In this document: piece after piece, positions 9,866 to 21,425 of the stretch | Position numbering within the stretch: position 1 is the first letter of the stretch | Layout: every line of letters starts with the position of its first letter | DNA from: Epithemia pelagica | Lineage: Eukaryota > Bacillariophyta > Bacillariophyceae > Surirellales > Surirellaceae | DNA length: 64,000 nt | Assembly (NCBI GenBank): GCA_946965045.2 | Contig: OX337236.1 | Coordinates: 3,100,001 to 3,164,000 of the forward strand | Reading direction: 5' to 3' | The notes under the pieces: model-generated | The model's database searches: none | What the model was told of the DNA's origin: nothing | The model's input: the letters and a program-made list of their open reading frames with translations, nothing else | Translations under genes and position numbers: made by a program

Positions 9866-12853
9866 ATGCCTCATTGTATGGTATGGAAGCGACGAAAGCG
9901 GAGACGGCCTCCCCTGGTCGACCATGACAGGGGGGAACAGTCATTGTCGCTGTCGTTCCCAGCAACCACAACTACCAGGCAGGGACTTGCGATCCCACCC
10001 ACCACGCCACGCATTCTCACAAAAACGACGACAACAACAATAAAAATAACGAGGAGAAGAAAACAGCAAGCACTCGGCAACCCACACAGGTATTGCTACT
10101 GGCTCCTTTTTGTACTTGTGTTCTACAGCACTGTACCAACACCCACAGCCTTGCCAACCACCAGCAGCACCAGCAGCGACATGGCGGCGGAGGAGGAGGT
10201 GCCATTCCTTGTGGTACCCGAACCACAACAAACGACCACGACTCGTCATTCTTCTACTACTGCAACAGCAGCCGCAAACGTCTGGAACCAACAACAACAA
10301 CAACCACAAGAGGAGGACGACGACGACGACAATTTGGCCCTTGTGGAATCCTCGAGCACCACAGCGCCAGGGACACCCCAACAACAACAGCGACCACGAC
10401 AATTGATTCTATGGGGAAAGAAGCAACGAAGGGATTCGTCGTCGTCCTCCAAACAACCCAAACAACAAATGTACCATCGTCCCAAGGATAGCAACACGAC
10501 ACTGGTCATTTTGTACAAAAAGACCAAAACCCAACACAGCAAACAACAACAACCGTCCCCCACAACCACAAAGAACAACAAGAACGACAACACGCATCCT
10601 CCACACAAACAACCAAAGAGTCGTGGTCCTCGCATTTCAGCGCCCCATGCCACACCACCCTCTCCAAACCATCACAAGAAGAACAAGAGTGACAAGAAGA
10701 CTAATGACGAAGGCGATCTGTTTGAAACGGACAAAAAGACCAAAAAGACAGACAAGAAAAACACCAGCAGTAGTACCAAGAGTTCCAAGAAAAAAGACCC
10801 GGCTTCATCCTATCCCACGTACTCTCCCCGTCCTTCTTCACCAGAGTTCTTGTGTTCGGGCGAGTATGGTAGTGGCAAGAAGACCAAAAATTCCTCTCCC
10901 TCGGTCAAATCCACCAAGTCCACCAAAACGCCACCAACACATCCACAACCCCCTCCCACAATTGAAAAGAAAAAGGACAAGTCCGGTCGGTTCAAACAAG
11001 AAAAGCTCATGAGTCCACCATCGTCCTCCTCCTCCAAAACGAACAAGAGCCGTTCCCGCAAAAAGGACGATCCAACAACGACGGATGCACCCTCTCAGTA
11101 TCGATTTTCCTGGCAAGACATGTTGTACCGTCCCGACACTGCCAAGGATCTGGACTCCAAGTATCCTTACTACTACAAGGACAAAAAGACCTTGGCACCA
11201 TCGTGTGCCCCCACAACACGCCCGACACATCGACCCACGTCTTCGTCGACACCGACTCAAGAACCGGTACCATCGCAATCCCCCGCTCCTTCCCAATCAC
11301 CGCTTCCCTCTGTTTCACCGACCGAACCCACCACGTCCGTTCCGACCACGACCAGTCATCCTTCGGCCAATACGACCGCTCCAACTCCTTTGCCGTCTCT
11401 TGTACCTCCACCATCCTCGACCAATCCTCCCAATAATAGCCCTACAGCGACAAGGGTCCCAACCTCCACGCCAACCAACGAACCCAGTGCTCCTCAACCC
11501 TCTGTACCTCCCGTTGCTCCGTCGTCCAGTCCCCAACCGACAACGCCTTTGCCCACGACTTCCTTGCCGACTCCACGTCCCACCACCCCTCCGAGTACGG
11601 CACCTCCCAGTAGTGCTCCGACACGGTCTGGGTTGATCCGGGTGGCCTTGTCGACCTTTAATGTCGAATATACCTTGGCCAACAATGGCATTCCCAACAA
11701 TGCTCAAATGCAACAAGCGGCCAGTACGACCGTAGCCTATCTCAATGCGATTTTTACCGGTATTTACGATGCTTCGGATGATATTGTCTTGGAGTCGGTC
11801 GATACCGTGGCGGGACCCTTTACCAATATTCCCAACGTCATTATTGGATACAATTCGGTCTTGCAATTTGATGAAACAGTCTCATCGGAAATTCCAACCC
11901 AAGAAGAATTGGACAATTTGGCCTCGTCCTTCTTTTTGGAACCCACGGTATTGGCCTTGCTCGGTGCACTCCGCAATGTGCCACCGGTCGATCCCTTTAG
12001 CACCACAACCGAGGCCAGCTACACGGCCGTAACCTTTGGTGCCAGCAATGCTTCGCCCGATGGATCGTCGTCGTCATCGGGACTCACACGGTCCGAAGTC
12101 ATGGTCTTTCCTCTTTCCATCGCCGCGGCCTTTTTGGTGGCTGTGGTGAGTTTGTTTGTCTATCGATGGATTCGAATGCAAGGAGCCACTGCCCAAAGGA
12201 CCACGAAGGAAAAGAACAAGTCTGGAGCGGCAGCGAGCAGAGGTGGAGCTTCTTCCTTGTCCTCCACCTCTTCCTTTCTATTACACGATGCCAGACCCGT
12301 ATCAGAATTGGCCAGTGACCGCATCAACAACAACAACAAAAGTACCACGACCAACAAGAGGCAGTCGAATGTTCTGTTTTTATCGGCAGCCGCTGCAGCC
12401 CTGGCAGCCTCCCAGAAACGAAGAGAAGAAGAAGAACGGCCATTGCGGGAAGAAGCAGAGGAACGACACAGTGCAAGTACAAGCACCGACGATGAGGAAG
12501 ATTACGATGACGAACATGAAATCATTTTTGAACGACAACGCCGGCAACAACAACAGCAGCAACAGCAATCGTCCTTGTTCGGTATCAGACTCTGGGGAGA
12601 CGGTCCGCTACAACAACAAGATACCGAACAGGACCATCTCATGGCCCACCAAAGCTATGGTTCAACCAAGGACGACACCAATAGAAGTAGTGACGAGGAT
12701 GACGGTACGGACGACAATGACAATCAGGCTTCCTCCTTCTTATCGCGGCCCTTTTTGGTCAAGGGATCTTCGCGTGATACCTTTGTCCAACATCATTTGT
12801 ACCGTTCACGCCATTCTACCGTGCCTCCTGTGGACACAGACACCTTGCCATGA
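9866..12853 (+). CDS. Large Ser/Thr/Lys/Pro-rich membrane protein with SEA-like ectodomain candidate
   Basis: 995 codons from ATG 9866; a second in-frame ATG lies at 9875 (MVWKRRKRRR). The order is as follows: a basic cytosolic start; a hydrophobic segment at about residues 76-95 (WLLFVLVFYS) that is a signal anchor or signal peptide; about 350 residues of Lys/Ser/Thr/Gln repeats (KKTKKTDKK); a Pro/Thr/Ser stretch with PTxxP-type repeats at about 450-590, probably heavily O-glycosylated; a folded domain at about 590-725 (LIRVALSTFNVEYTL to TEASYTAV); a second hydrophobic helix at about 747-770 (FPLSIAAAFLVAVVSLFVY); and an acidic/polyglutamine cytosolic tail. Position and length of the folded domain resemble SEA domains of mucin-like proteins, but this is inference. 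I do not recognise an enzyme. A role at the cell surface or in silica/cell-wall adhesion would fit, without proof. Confidence 0.72.
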   Translation: MPHCMVWKRRKRRRPPLVDHDRGEQSLSLSFPATTTTRQGLAIPPTTPRILTKTTTTTIKITRRRKQQALGNPHRYCYWLLFVLVFYSTVPTPTALPTTSSTSSDMAAEEEVPFLVVPEPQQTTTTRHSSTTATAAANVWNQQQQQPQEEDDDDDNLALVESSSTTAPGTPQQQQRPRQLILWGKKQRRDSSSSSKQPKQQMYHRPKDSNTTLVILYKKTKTQHSKQQQPSPTTTKNNKNDNTHPPHKQPKSRGPRISAPHATPPSPNHHKKNKSDKKTNDEGDLFETDKKTKKTDKKNTSSSTKSSKKKDPASSYPTYSPRPSSPEFLCSGEYGSGKKTKNSSPSVKSTKSTKTPPTHPQPPPTIEKKKDKSGRFKQEKLMSPPSSSSSKTNKSRSRKKDDPTTTDAPSQYRFSWQDMLYRPDTAKDLDSKYPYYYKDKKTLAPSCAPTTRPTHRPTSSSTPTQEPVPSQSPAPSQSPLPSVSPTEPTTSVPTTTSHPSANTTAPTPLPSLVPPPSSTNPPNNSPTATRVPTSTPTNEPSAPQPSVPPVAPSSSPQPTTPLPTTSLPTPRPTTPPSTAPPSSAPTRSGLIRVALSTFNVEYTLANNGIPNNAQMQQAASTTVAYLNAIFTGIYDASDDIVLESVDTVAGPFTNIPNVIIGYNSVLQFDETVSSEIPTQEELDNLASSFFLEPTVLALLGALRNVPPVDPFSTTTEASYTAVTFGASNASPDGSSSSSGLTRSEVMVFPLSIAAAFLVAVVSLFVYRWIRMQGATAQRTTKEKNKSGAAASRGGASSLSSTSSFLLHDARPVSELASDRINNNNKSTTTNKRQSNVLFLSAAAAALAASQKRREEEERPLREEAEERHSASTSTDDEEDYDDEHEIIFERQRRQQQQQQQQSSLFGIRLWGDGPLQQQDTEQDHLMAHQSYGSTKDDTNRSSDEDDGTDDNDNQASSFLSRPFLVKGSSRDTFVQHHLYRSRHSTVPPVDTDTLP

Positions 12854-13431
12854 AGGAACAAAAGCAGAAAACAACGGCAAATTATGGAACCACAACACCA
12901 TCCGGCACTACGAGTAGTATGTATGCATTGCACATGGGAGTAGCTGACACTGGCTCACCTTATAATAGCTGTACGGAACGGCTCTGCTTCCTGCATCTGC
13001 TCTCGCTTTTCTCGCGAGCACTGCCAAAGCCAAATGGGATGCATGACAGTGTTACTTCCATTCGAAATGGATTGAAGATCTCGCTAATCCGGCCACGCCT
13101 CAGAATCTCGCTTTCCGCGACGCCGCTTCTAAACATTCCAGGAACGATCGTCATGAAAAAAGCCGAGAGAGGCAACCAAAACGAAACGGCTCTCTGAAAT
13201 TCGGTTGAATGCCATGACACAAGTGGAAGAAAAGCCATTTCATTGTACACTTGAAACTGTTGTAAACGAATAGGGGGAACCACGCACACAAGTTGTACCG
13301 TTCCTAGCTAGTAGTAGGAGCAACATCTACCTGGGTAGTAATCGGTAGGCAGCGATCCCAAACTCTCATACAACCGAGTAAGAGAGAGAGAGAATGTGCG
13401 AATTAGGTAGGTAGATTAGGCTCTACGGACT
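12854..13431. other. Intergenic region
   Basis: About 0.58 kb between the 3' ends of two convergent genes. It carries only a short (GA)n run near 13381-13393. No gene seen. Confidence 0.5.
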
Positions 13432-14399
13432 TTATTCCTTGGTGGACAATCCTGCCAAGGCATCGGCGGCTTCATCGGCCGCTTGTTCGGTTTCGGCCGC
13501 AGCCGGTGCTGCTTCTCCGGCGGCCTGTTCTTCGGCCTCCATCAATTCCTTCATTTTTGCTTGACATTCCAGAAACTTTTCCTTGAATACTCCGGCTAAA
13601 TCACTGTCACCGAATTTGACACAAAAGGTGGTTTCCACCAACTCGGTACCTCCTTCCGAAAAATCAAAGGCGACCCATATCCACGATCGGTCCGATTGAA
13701 CGTGGGGTGTCAAGGTAATGCGGGGATCGACGACATGATTGCAAATGACTTTCATGGTCTTTTCTTGACGCATCAAGACTCGCAATTTGTCGTTTTGCTT
13801 GTGGCGTAAAATACGCATATTGCCAATCCCACGTTCAATCCAGGTTTTGTTGCCCGTACCCTTGTTCAACATGGTCTCACCAAAAATGTACAATTTGGAT
13901 CTTTGAGAATATACAACTTCCTGTAATAAAGACAAAGGAATATCGAATGGAATGTGTTTCAGGAAGATAACGTATTGTTGCATCGTTTTGGAGGAAGGAA
14001 CAAACGAAAAATGAGCAAGCAGGGTGATACAACAAGTGTCAGAAGTGTGTCACTCTTCCGAGGATGCATGCATTGATTGCGCAACTACAAAAACAAACCA
14101 ACACGTACCTCCTCTTCCTCCCCCGATGTGACTTCGACTTCTTCCAGTTTTACCTATTTCCACGAGAACGTAATGATTGGTGTTCCAGCAACAGACACAC
14201 AGGTGTGAGAGAAAAAAAATGACAGTCATTTTCGGGAGGAGAATCCATTGCTACACCTCACGATACGTACCACTGGCTCAAAGGTGGCCGTACTTTCTTC
14301 TTCCGGTGCGGGTGCTTCTCCCGAAGCCTCACCTTCGGCAGTAGCGGCCGTTTCTTCCGGAGGCGTGGTGGTGGTCGTCGTTTCTTCCTCGGTGCTCAT
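13432..14399 (-). CDS. RANBP1: Ran-binding protein 1 (RanBD1 domain)
   Basis: Complement of join(13432..13920, 14109..14153, 14271..14399), giving 220 codons. The introns are 188 nt and 117 nt; both start GTACGT and end in AG, and all three junctions are phase 0. Exon 1 encodes an acidic, Thr/Glu/Ala-rich N terminus from ATG 14399. Exon 2 (15 codons) supplies VKLEEVEVTSGEEEE, the usual lead-in to the domain. Exon 3 starts EVVYSQRSKLYIF and contains WIERGIGNMRILRH, RVLMRQEKTMKVICNH and a FxxKF-type C-terminal strand, all hallmarks of RanBD1. RanBP1 binds Ran-GTP in the cytoplasm and helps RanGAP dissociate export complexes. The C-terminal tail is Ala/Glu-rich helix. The gene is complete and ordinary. 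Confidence 0.93.
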
Positions 14400-17300
14400 G
14401 GTACTGGAATGTTGTTGTTGCTAGAAAAACAATGCTTCTTTTTTGTCAATCAACGAACACAATGGCGAATCCAACTGCCGGGATCAAGAGAGAGTCTAGA
14501 AAAGATGAAGGACGGAATGGAACAAGTGGTTGCAAATCTGAACTCTTGTTCAATCTGTGGTCTTTTGTGGCAGGTCTCGGTTGTGTTTGTCAACAAACGG
14601 TGCGCCGCGCTTCGTCGTCCTTCGTTGTTGTTGGGTCTTGTGCGGTGCTGCAATCAGTCTGTCTGTCAGTCCGACAAGAGTCGCTTTTGAGTCGTGATCT
14701 GGAGGCAAGGTAGCATGTCGCGCTATCCATCGACTCCAAGATGACAATCAACCTACTCCTATCTAGCAGTCTGAATCTACTCCTATTCAAGGAGCAGTCC
14801 GTTACAGCCATTGGTTATTACAAGAACAAAGGGATAGATCCAGAGCCGGAACCTCCGACACAATCACAGGATCGAGGGACAAATGGAGCAAGGGACAATG
14901 GAAGATACACAAAAATGCATCTCGGGACGAATCTCCTTTCTGTAGTACTGCGTAGGTTTGATTGTCACGTGGCGTCTTTCACCAATCTCTCTCGAGCCTT
15001 GTACTTTGCTTGTTCTTGTCTTGGAACCTGTCTCCAATGCAAGGCTTGCTGGATGGAATTTCGCTCGCGTGTCCATCATCAAGTCTAGTCTGCCCTCCAT
15101 TCCATTCTCGAAAGGATGGATCCGTTCGTTCCTTGGTCTCGACAGACCATCCACCCATATAGTTCTTCATCTTGTTGTTGGATGGTTTCCCAACAAAACT
15201 TAAGGTCGGACCAATCTCTAGACCGGAGGATGGAATGGTGTCCAGCACCCAACGACAAAAGGCCCCAAGAGGGTTCTCCTCGTCCTCTCGTTCGAGGAGC
15301 CGCCAGGAACAAAGGAGAATGCTGCCATGAGAGTGTGTGTGTTCCTGGACTGTCAACGGTCGTCTGGAGAGAGAGAGAATGCATGCAGCAACCACTCATT
15401 CCTGGAACAAGAGAGCATATATATGGCCCCCAGAGAAGGATTCCCACTCCTGGAAAAATTGTACCAACTAGTACTGACTGGTTGCGTGTCATCCATCACT
15501 CCTCTTTTTGGTTCTTCCAAACCAACAAGTGTTCGGTTGTGCTAGTACTGTCTGTTCGAGCATGGGGTGTTGGTGTGAGAACTCTCACGCTCCATTCTCA
15601 CACGATCTCGTTCTGGCAATATCCAAGGGGTATCCGTTGCCGTGTCGTTCATGGAGGAATGGATATGTTGTGTGTGTGTATCCCACACGACCCCGTCCAG
15701 GTCTCTGCTCTGTAGAATACTCCTGGGGTATCCGTTACTGTCGTTCATGTCGAGAATGGATATAATATTATAGGATGAAGATGTGTTTCCCACACGACCG
15801 CATAGAATACTCAACGGGGTATCCGTTACGGTCGTTGGGATGGATTCTTCTGCTGCCATCCATATCCAACGACAGACTGCGCGACAGAGAAAGTCACTGT
15901 CGCTGTCGATGATGTCGATCGTCCTGACGAAATTTTGGTCGTCCATCGATTGTGGATTGCTCGTTGGGTGCAAGTGTCTCTGGCTCGGTCAGTGTTCCAA
16001 AGAGTAGTCTCGCCATCGCCTCGCAGCACGGTGCCTAGCTAGTGTACTATATCATTCACGGAGTACAGAATGGGACGGAAGGAGGTGCTCGCTGGCTGGC
16101 GACGACGTCGCCGGACCGATCAGCGAGTCGTCGGACGGAAGCGTGGAGTAGTTAGGCCAGACCGTTACGACGGTTACTAAAGGGCCATAGGAGAGATAAA
16201 TGGAGTTAGGCCCTTACAGCAGACAATAGTACTGTAGCGAGAAGCGAGCGAGCGAGCGAGGAAGCGAGGATTTGTGCGAGAGGGACAGCCAACCCACACC
16301 GCGAGAGACTGCGCCAGAGAACGGGGAGCGGAGACCAGTATTTGGATTATTATTCCACTCCTGGTCCAGAGGAAAAGACCGTAGTCGTCCATACATTCCA
16401 GACGACGGCAACTACGACAACAACAAACAACCACAACAAGGACAACTTGGACTTGTGTGTGTGTGTGTGTGTGTGTATTGGAACAACCAAACCAAGCACC
16501 ACAACAACCACAACTGGATTGATTGATTGATCGATCATTGGAAGAGTTGTGTGAGCGCGTGCTGTCCCTGCTGTTTTTTCGTTCCGTAGGTCGGGTGTGT
16601 GTTTTTTCCGCGAGATAACGCGACACACATCACTCTTGTCATTTTTATCGGCCACGTCTTGGTTGGTACATCTTGTACACACTGCCGGAGGCTCGCTCGG
16701 ACAGTGACCGAGAAGGAACAGCCGCAACAACAACAACACCCACACGAAAAAGACTCCTCCTTATCTCTTGCTTGTTGTGAAGAGAGAGAACGAGAGTGTG
16801 TTGTGCTTGGTCGTTGGATTGGATAGCTGCCGATCCCAACTACTGTGCAATAAGAAGCTCCGCAAGACACACACACGCATCGTGTTGGTCGGGAGATTGA
16901 TCGAAAAAAGCAGAGTGCTCGTTTGCGTGTTGCTCCTGCTGCTGCGGAGACACCCCAGTGCCACCTCGGTTATCCACAGTCTTTGCACGAATCCCATCCT
17001 CCTTCGTACTGCTACTACAGCCATTGCACTTCGTGATTGGTGATTGTGCGCCCAGACGAAAACAAGATCGAACAAGAAAGGCGAGCGTGTGGGATACCGG
17101 CGCTCTCTCTCACACTGACATACACGGACTGGACAGGACTCTTGGCGTGTGATACCTGGGAAATCTATTTTTTTGGGCAGTCGGAGAGGAACGGAGCAAG
17201 TCCATCCCAGAGACGACGACGATAGTGTGTGTGGTTGTGGAAGGAATTTGGCTACAGCGGGGATTGAGTGGAAAGGATTCGTTTTGGACGGAACAAGAAG

Positions 17301-17527
17301 AAAGGCTCTAGATTGTGCGCGATTGATTGAAACGGAGCAATTCGGAAATTGGCTATTGCGGTGACACCGATAGCTGCTCCTCCCATCACACGGTTCAGCT
17401 TGTACTGCATTGCCATTGATCTACGTTGGTTCTCGTTTTGAATCGATCCAGGCTCTCTCTGTTGAGTTCCTCCTCCTACTTTGTTCCACTTGTTTGCTAG
17501 CTACCCTTTTGCTGAAAGGGTCAGACA
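14400..17527. other. Intergenic region upstream of the protein kinase gene
   Basis: About 3.1 kb with no gene I can support. It holds simple repeats: GAGC repeats near 16240-16262, a (TG)n run near 16456-16476, and the degenerate three-copy repeat annotated separately. The last kilobase is probably 5' UTR and promoter of the kinase at 17528. Confidence 0.45.
15625..15840. repeat. Degenerate tandem repeat, three copies of about 95 bp
   Basis: The core GGGGTATCCGTT recurs at 15627-15638, 15725-15736 and 15816-15827. Each is followed by a GTCGTT-type tail and preceded by a TAGAATACTC or related stretch. Spacing is 98 and 91 bp. The copies share TCCCACACGACC further upstream. It is non-coding. 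Confidence 0.6.
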
Positions 17528-19426
17528 ATGAGCAAGTGGCTTCGTCGGGGATTTGGGAACAACAACAACAACACAAATACCTCCGAAGCCTCGCAACAAC
17601 AACAACACAGTGAATTTCCGTCTCCTCCTCGCAACGAACTTCCTCTCGGCGCCTTTTCACCACCCTTGGAGGAACACGCGCCACCACAACCACAACAACA
17701 ACAAGGTCCACCAACAATGGTTGGAGGAGGATATTCGGTCCAACAACAACAACAACATCATCATCATCCTTCCTCAACGACTCCTACTACCATTGATATG
17801 GACGTGGATCCAACTCGCGGCGGCAAGTACAACAACTCTTCCTCGTCTCCCCATCATCATCATCACCACCACCCTTCTTCGTACGGTGGCACTTCCAACA
17901 ACAATAACAACAACAACTCGTTGAGTATGAAACAAGATCCTTCCGGCCGGTTATTGGACGAACGATCCAGAGGGCGATCTACTTCTTCCAACGCGAGAAT
18001 GGATCGATCACGCTCCAGGCCACATTCTTCTTCGCAAGCACCGCAACAGCAACAGCAAGCCTATACTTCGTCTCCACCGCAACCACCACCGCAACAACCA
18101 CAATCGTCGCCCTATCATCATCCTCATCATCACCACCACCCTCCTCCTCCCCATGGAGGAGGAAGCAGCAGTCATCGTTCGGGGGGTGGACATTTTGGGG
18201 CACCACCACCCTATACTACGAACAAGGGCGGCGGCTTGCATACTCCCACGGATGCGGCACAACCCACCTTTCCTCCTCCGGCCGTGACGGCCGATTCTCC
18301 GCAACCGTCGGAAAGTGCCGCCAGTCGTCGTCCGGCCTATTTGTTGCATCGTGATTTGGTGATTGGTAAGGGTTCGTACGGACAAGTCTGTATCGCCAGT
18401 CGCGGTGAATCCGAAGGCCATCATCATCATCATCATCATTCGTCGGGCGGACGAACGGGCAGTACGTCTGGCGGCGGCGGCAAGCGCAAAAAGTTTGCTT
18501 GCAAATGTGTCATGCTACGGAACGACCCAAAGTACATTGCCAAATTACAAGAAGAAGTCAATGTTTTGAGAGAATTGCGGGGTCATGAAAATGTCATTCG
18601 ATTGTACGATGTCTTTTGTGTCGACAATGAATTGTTTATAATAACCGAATTGGGACGAGGGGGAGACTTGTTTCACTTGCTCACCACGCATCCCAAACAC
18701 GGTGTCACGGAAGCCTATGCCGGTACGTAGAACGACACGACGATGATATACGCAAGGGAAATCTACGGATGAACTCGAACCGGACTCTCACACACATGCT
18801 CTCTTTCCATTTCTCTCATTTCAGCCAAGACAGTTGCGGAAATGCTGTCGGCCGTGGCCTTTTTGCATTGCAGAAGTATTTGTCACCGCGATCTCAAGTT
18901 GGAAAATTGGGTCCTCGAATCTGGCAAGGACGTATGGAGTCCACTCAAGTTGATTGACTTTGGTTTGTCCACGCATTTTACTCGCGGACAACGACTGAGT
19001 CGCGTGGTGGGATCCTCCTATTATGTGGCCCCCGAAGTATTAAAAAAGTCGTACACCGAAGCCTGTGATTTGTGGAGTTTGGGTGTCATTGTCTACATGC
19101 TCTTGAGTGGCGCTCCGCCCTTTTATGGCAAGAACGACGAAGCCATTAAGGCCTCCATTGTCCAAGGCGAGTATACCTTTCCCCACGAACTGTTTCGAGA
19201 CGTGTCGGACGAAGCCATGGCCTTTGTCTCAACCTTGTTGAGTTACAATATCGAATACCGATACACGGCCGATCAAGCCTTGACGCATCCCTGGCTCGCG
19301 GCCAATTGTGAACCAATGGCCTTGCAAAAGGCCAAGGATGGAGCTCGAGGCATTGGATTGCAATTGGATGGACCACAACAACAACCATCACAACCACAAC
19401 GGGTGGGCGATCCCATGCAAATGTAA
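17528..19426 (+). CDS. CaMK-like serine/threonine protein kinase with His/Gln/Asn-rich N terminus
   Basis: join(17528..18722, 18825..19426), 598 codons. The intron (102 nt) starts GTACGT and ends TTTCAG, and splicing gives TEAYAAKTVAEMLSAVAF, restoring the alphaD-alphaE region. Residues 1 to about 270 are poly-Gln, poly-Asn and poly-His with SR-like patches. Kinase core: glycine loop GKGSYGQV (about residue 280), VAIK-type lysine in FACKCV (about 326), CHRDLKLEN (about 420), DFG (about 443), APE (about 467), and DLWSLGVIVYMLLSG. This is the CaMK/CDPK pattern. A seven-histidine and Gly/Ser-rich insertion separates beta2 from beta3. There are no EF hands, so it is not a CDPK proper. The C terminus (IGLQLDGP to MQM) and 3' UTR have been copied to at least four other sites in the window. 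Confidence 0.92.
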
Positions 19427-19700
19427 CGCACGCTCCATCCACGACGACAACAACAACAACAAGGACGTGGACACTGGAGGAACCGCACACCAAGACATGC
19501 GAGTCTTTTGGACGGGCTTGGGTTTGGATCGAATCTCCCTATTGTGTTTTGTCCTTGCGTTGTTGTTGTTGTTGTTGTTGTTGTTGTGTGTGTGTACCCT
19601 TATTTGGTAGTGGTTGTCACCAAACTACTACTCCTATACTACTACTACCGTTTCTTACCTTTTTTTATTCATGACCGTTTAAAATACACCCACCACACAC
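19335..19700 (+). repeat. Kinase 3'-end sequence, source copy of a dispersed repeat (K1)
   Basis: The last about 30 codons of the kinase gene plus its 3' UTR. Divergent copies are at 36896-37315 (+), 46739-47160 (-), 54650-54915 (-) and 62258-62660 (-). Because only this copy is attached to a complete kinase gene, it is taken as the source. It includes (TTG)n near 19558-19586. Confidence 0.7.
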
Positions 19701-20103
19701 TCTTGTTTGTTTCTAGTAGTATAGTGTCTCTCTCTCGATCGATTGGTTTGTGGTGGTGGTGGTGGTCCACCAGCAATCACTACCATAGATCTCACAAAAT
19801 AGATTGTGGAGTGTGCGTCTCGGAGTCTGTTGTAGAAGAGCGAACAGTTCCTTTGTGTACCGAACAAAGGCACCCGAACGCACTTGATTCGTGTCTGTTC
19901 TGGACCATACAAGCACATCCCATTCGATTCGACGCCTCTGCATGACTCACTTAACCACAACTCTCGGTCGTCTCCAGCAGAGACACGAGCGATAGTAATA
20001 GTTTCGACCAATGGGGTCGTCGTCCTTCCAGAGGAACTGCAAGGACAGGAACAACAAGAACAACAACAATCATGGCTCTTTGGCACCCTTGAGATGGGGA
20101 TAC

Positions 20104-20862
20104 CTACGAGCCACAGCATTCCTGCCCTGGTGTCCCACCACATTCCAGGCATGTTCCGTAGTAGTATTCGTAGTATTTGTATCCAGAGTGGTCGTGGTCA
20201 ACGCCGACGATCCATTCTCCCCATGACTCGTTGCCAGATTCACGGGCAACACCTCGGGGGCGACTGCCGGACGAATGGCCGTCCTGGTAGTGGCAGCGAT
20301 GGACATAGTCTTGAATCACAGACACGGCCTCCTGATTGGTCCGGCCATTGTGGATTCCCACAAAGACGTGACGATCCGTCACCACGACATCGCCCCCATC
20401 GCATCGTGCCGTCGTCGAGTATTTGGCCATGGAGTGCACCAGTCGATCGTCGTGGCAAATTTTTGGGTGTTGTTGGACAAAGTCTTGCACCGACCGTACT
20501 TCTCCTTGACGACTGTCATGTCCTGGTGTCGTAAAGAGGAGACCGCCACGACACTGACCTGGGATTGGTGGCAACGACACGACGACATCTTCGACAAAGA
20601 CGGAATCGGGACAATTGGACACTTGTGGCAATGTATAGACGGCGTTGGGGGTTCCACCACGACGACCAAATGAAAATGCCTGTTGCAAGGCTTGCACATA
20701 ATATGTTGCATGTTGGTCTCGTGCAACGGCCAGATTCAGTGCTCGTCCTTCCTTCGGTTGTGTATAGCTTCGGAGATGGCAGCAGCGGTCGGAAAGGATT
20801 CTTCGTGTCGTCGTTCTCTCCTGGAGAAGAGAGAATGGCACACAGATGCACTTGGATTCCAA
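20104..20862 (-). pseudogene. DDAH N-terminal fragment (truncated)
   Basis: The minus-strand frame encodes the first half of DDAH: the RALNLAVARDQHA helix, CPDSVFVEDVVV (substrate loop and acidic residue), TPGHDSRQGEV, and DGGDVVVTDRHVFVG followed by RTNQEAV. These are the canonical DDAH blocks in the correct order. After RTNQEAVSVIQDYV the homology stops. The catalytic His block (HLKS) and the C-terminal catalytic Cys block are missing, so the product cannot be an active enzyme. No in-frame ATG lies at the 5' end, so a first exon or start is also lost or unseen. It lies head-to-head with Kelch copy A, and shorter pieces of the same DDAH 5' end accompany Kelch copies B and D. Confidence 0.75.
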
Positions 20863-20965
20863 ACTATGTCGAATCGGATCGGAATCGGATCATATGATGT
20901 GGTGTGCTGTCATGAAGTTTATGTGCGATTCGATCCCCCTCGAAAGACCGTTCGCACGACAGACA

Positions 20966-21425
20966 CTATTTCTCGTAGTAGTATTAGGATTAGGACGGGG
21001 TGAAACCATAGAAAGTCCAAATTTTGATTGCCCCCAAACAAGCGTTTTACTGTGGTGTAACCAGACCCCCCGGGAATTTGCGGCAGGGGGAAGAACGCTT
21101 ACCACATTGCCAGCCTAGCGACATTGAAGAGAATAGAATACAATTCCGGAGTGTAAGGTTGATGGAAAAAAATTAAATTGCGGCGCCGTTTGCCCTTAAA
21201 AAAAAGAAGGGGAATATAGGGAAAAAACGTGGCGGGGTGAAGGTAGTATGGGTGTCACCGACTGTTTTGGGGGTAAGCTGTACCACTATAGAGGAAAAAG
21301 ATGAATTTTTCAAAAATGGTGTCGCACTTATCCGGGTTTCCACTGAAATCCTGTAAAACAAGGATTACCCGGTATTTTTGATTATCTAGCGGGAACTACG
21401 GACTACGGAGAGACTTCCTCCACCC
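20966..21425. other. Extra about 450-bp block in the DDAH-Kelch spacer
   Basis: The spacer between the DDAH fragment and Kelch A contains a block absent from the equivalent spacers beside Kelch B and D, which run directly from the GACAGACACTTT-type sequence to CTTCCACGCGTTGTTG. The block is AT-richer, has poly-A runs near 21168 and 21199, and has weakly inverted CTCGTAGTAG / CTACGGACTACGGAG ends. It could be an insertion (MITE-like) or a segment lost from the other copies. Confidence 0.45.

Noticed and set aside
9321-9971. Long minus-strand open frame of about 216 codons
   Set aside because: No ATG of its own near the start, no recognisable motif, and it overlaps the promoter and start of the 9866 gene.
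20070-20306. Alternative frame continuing DDAH (AIRPAVAPEVLPVNLATSH)
   Set aside because: Looks coding-like but does not contain the DDAH HLKS block, so it does not rescue the gene.
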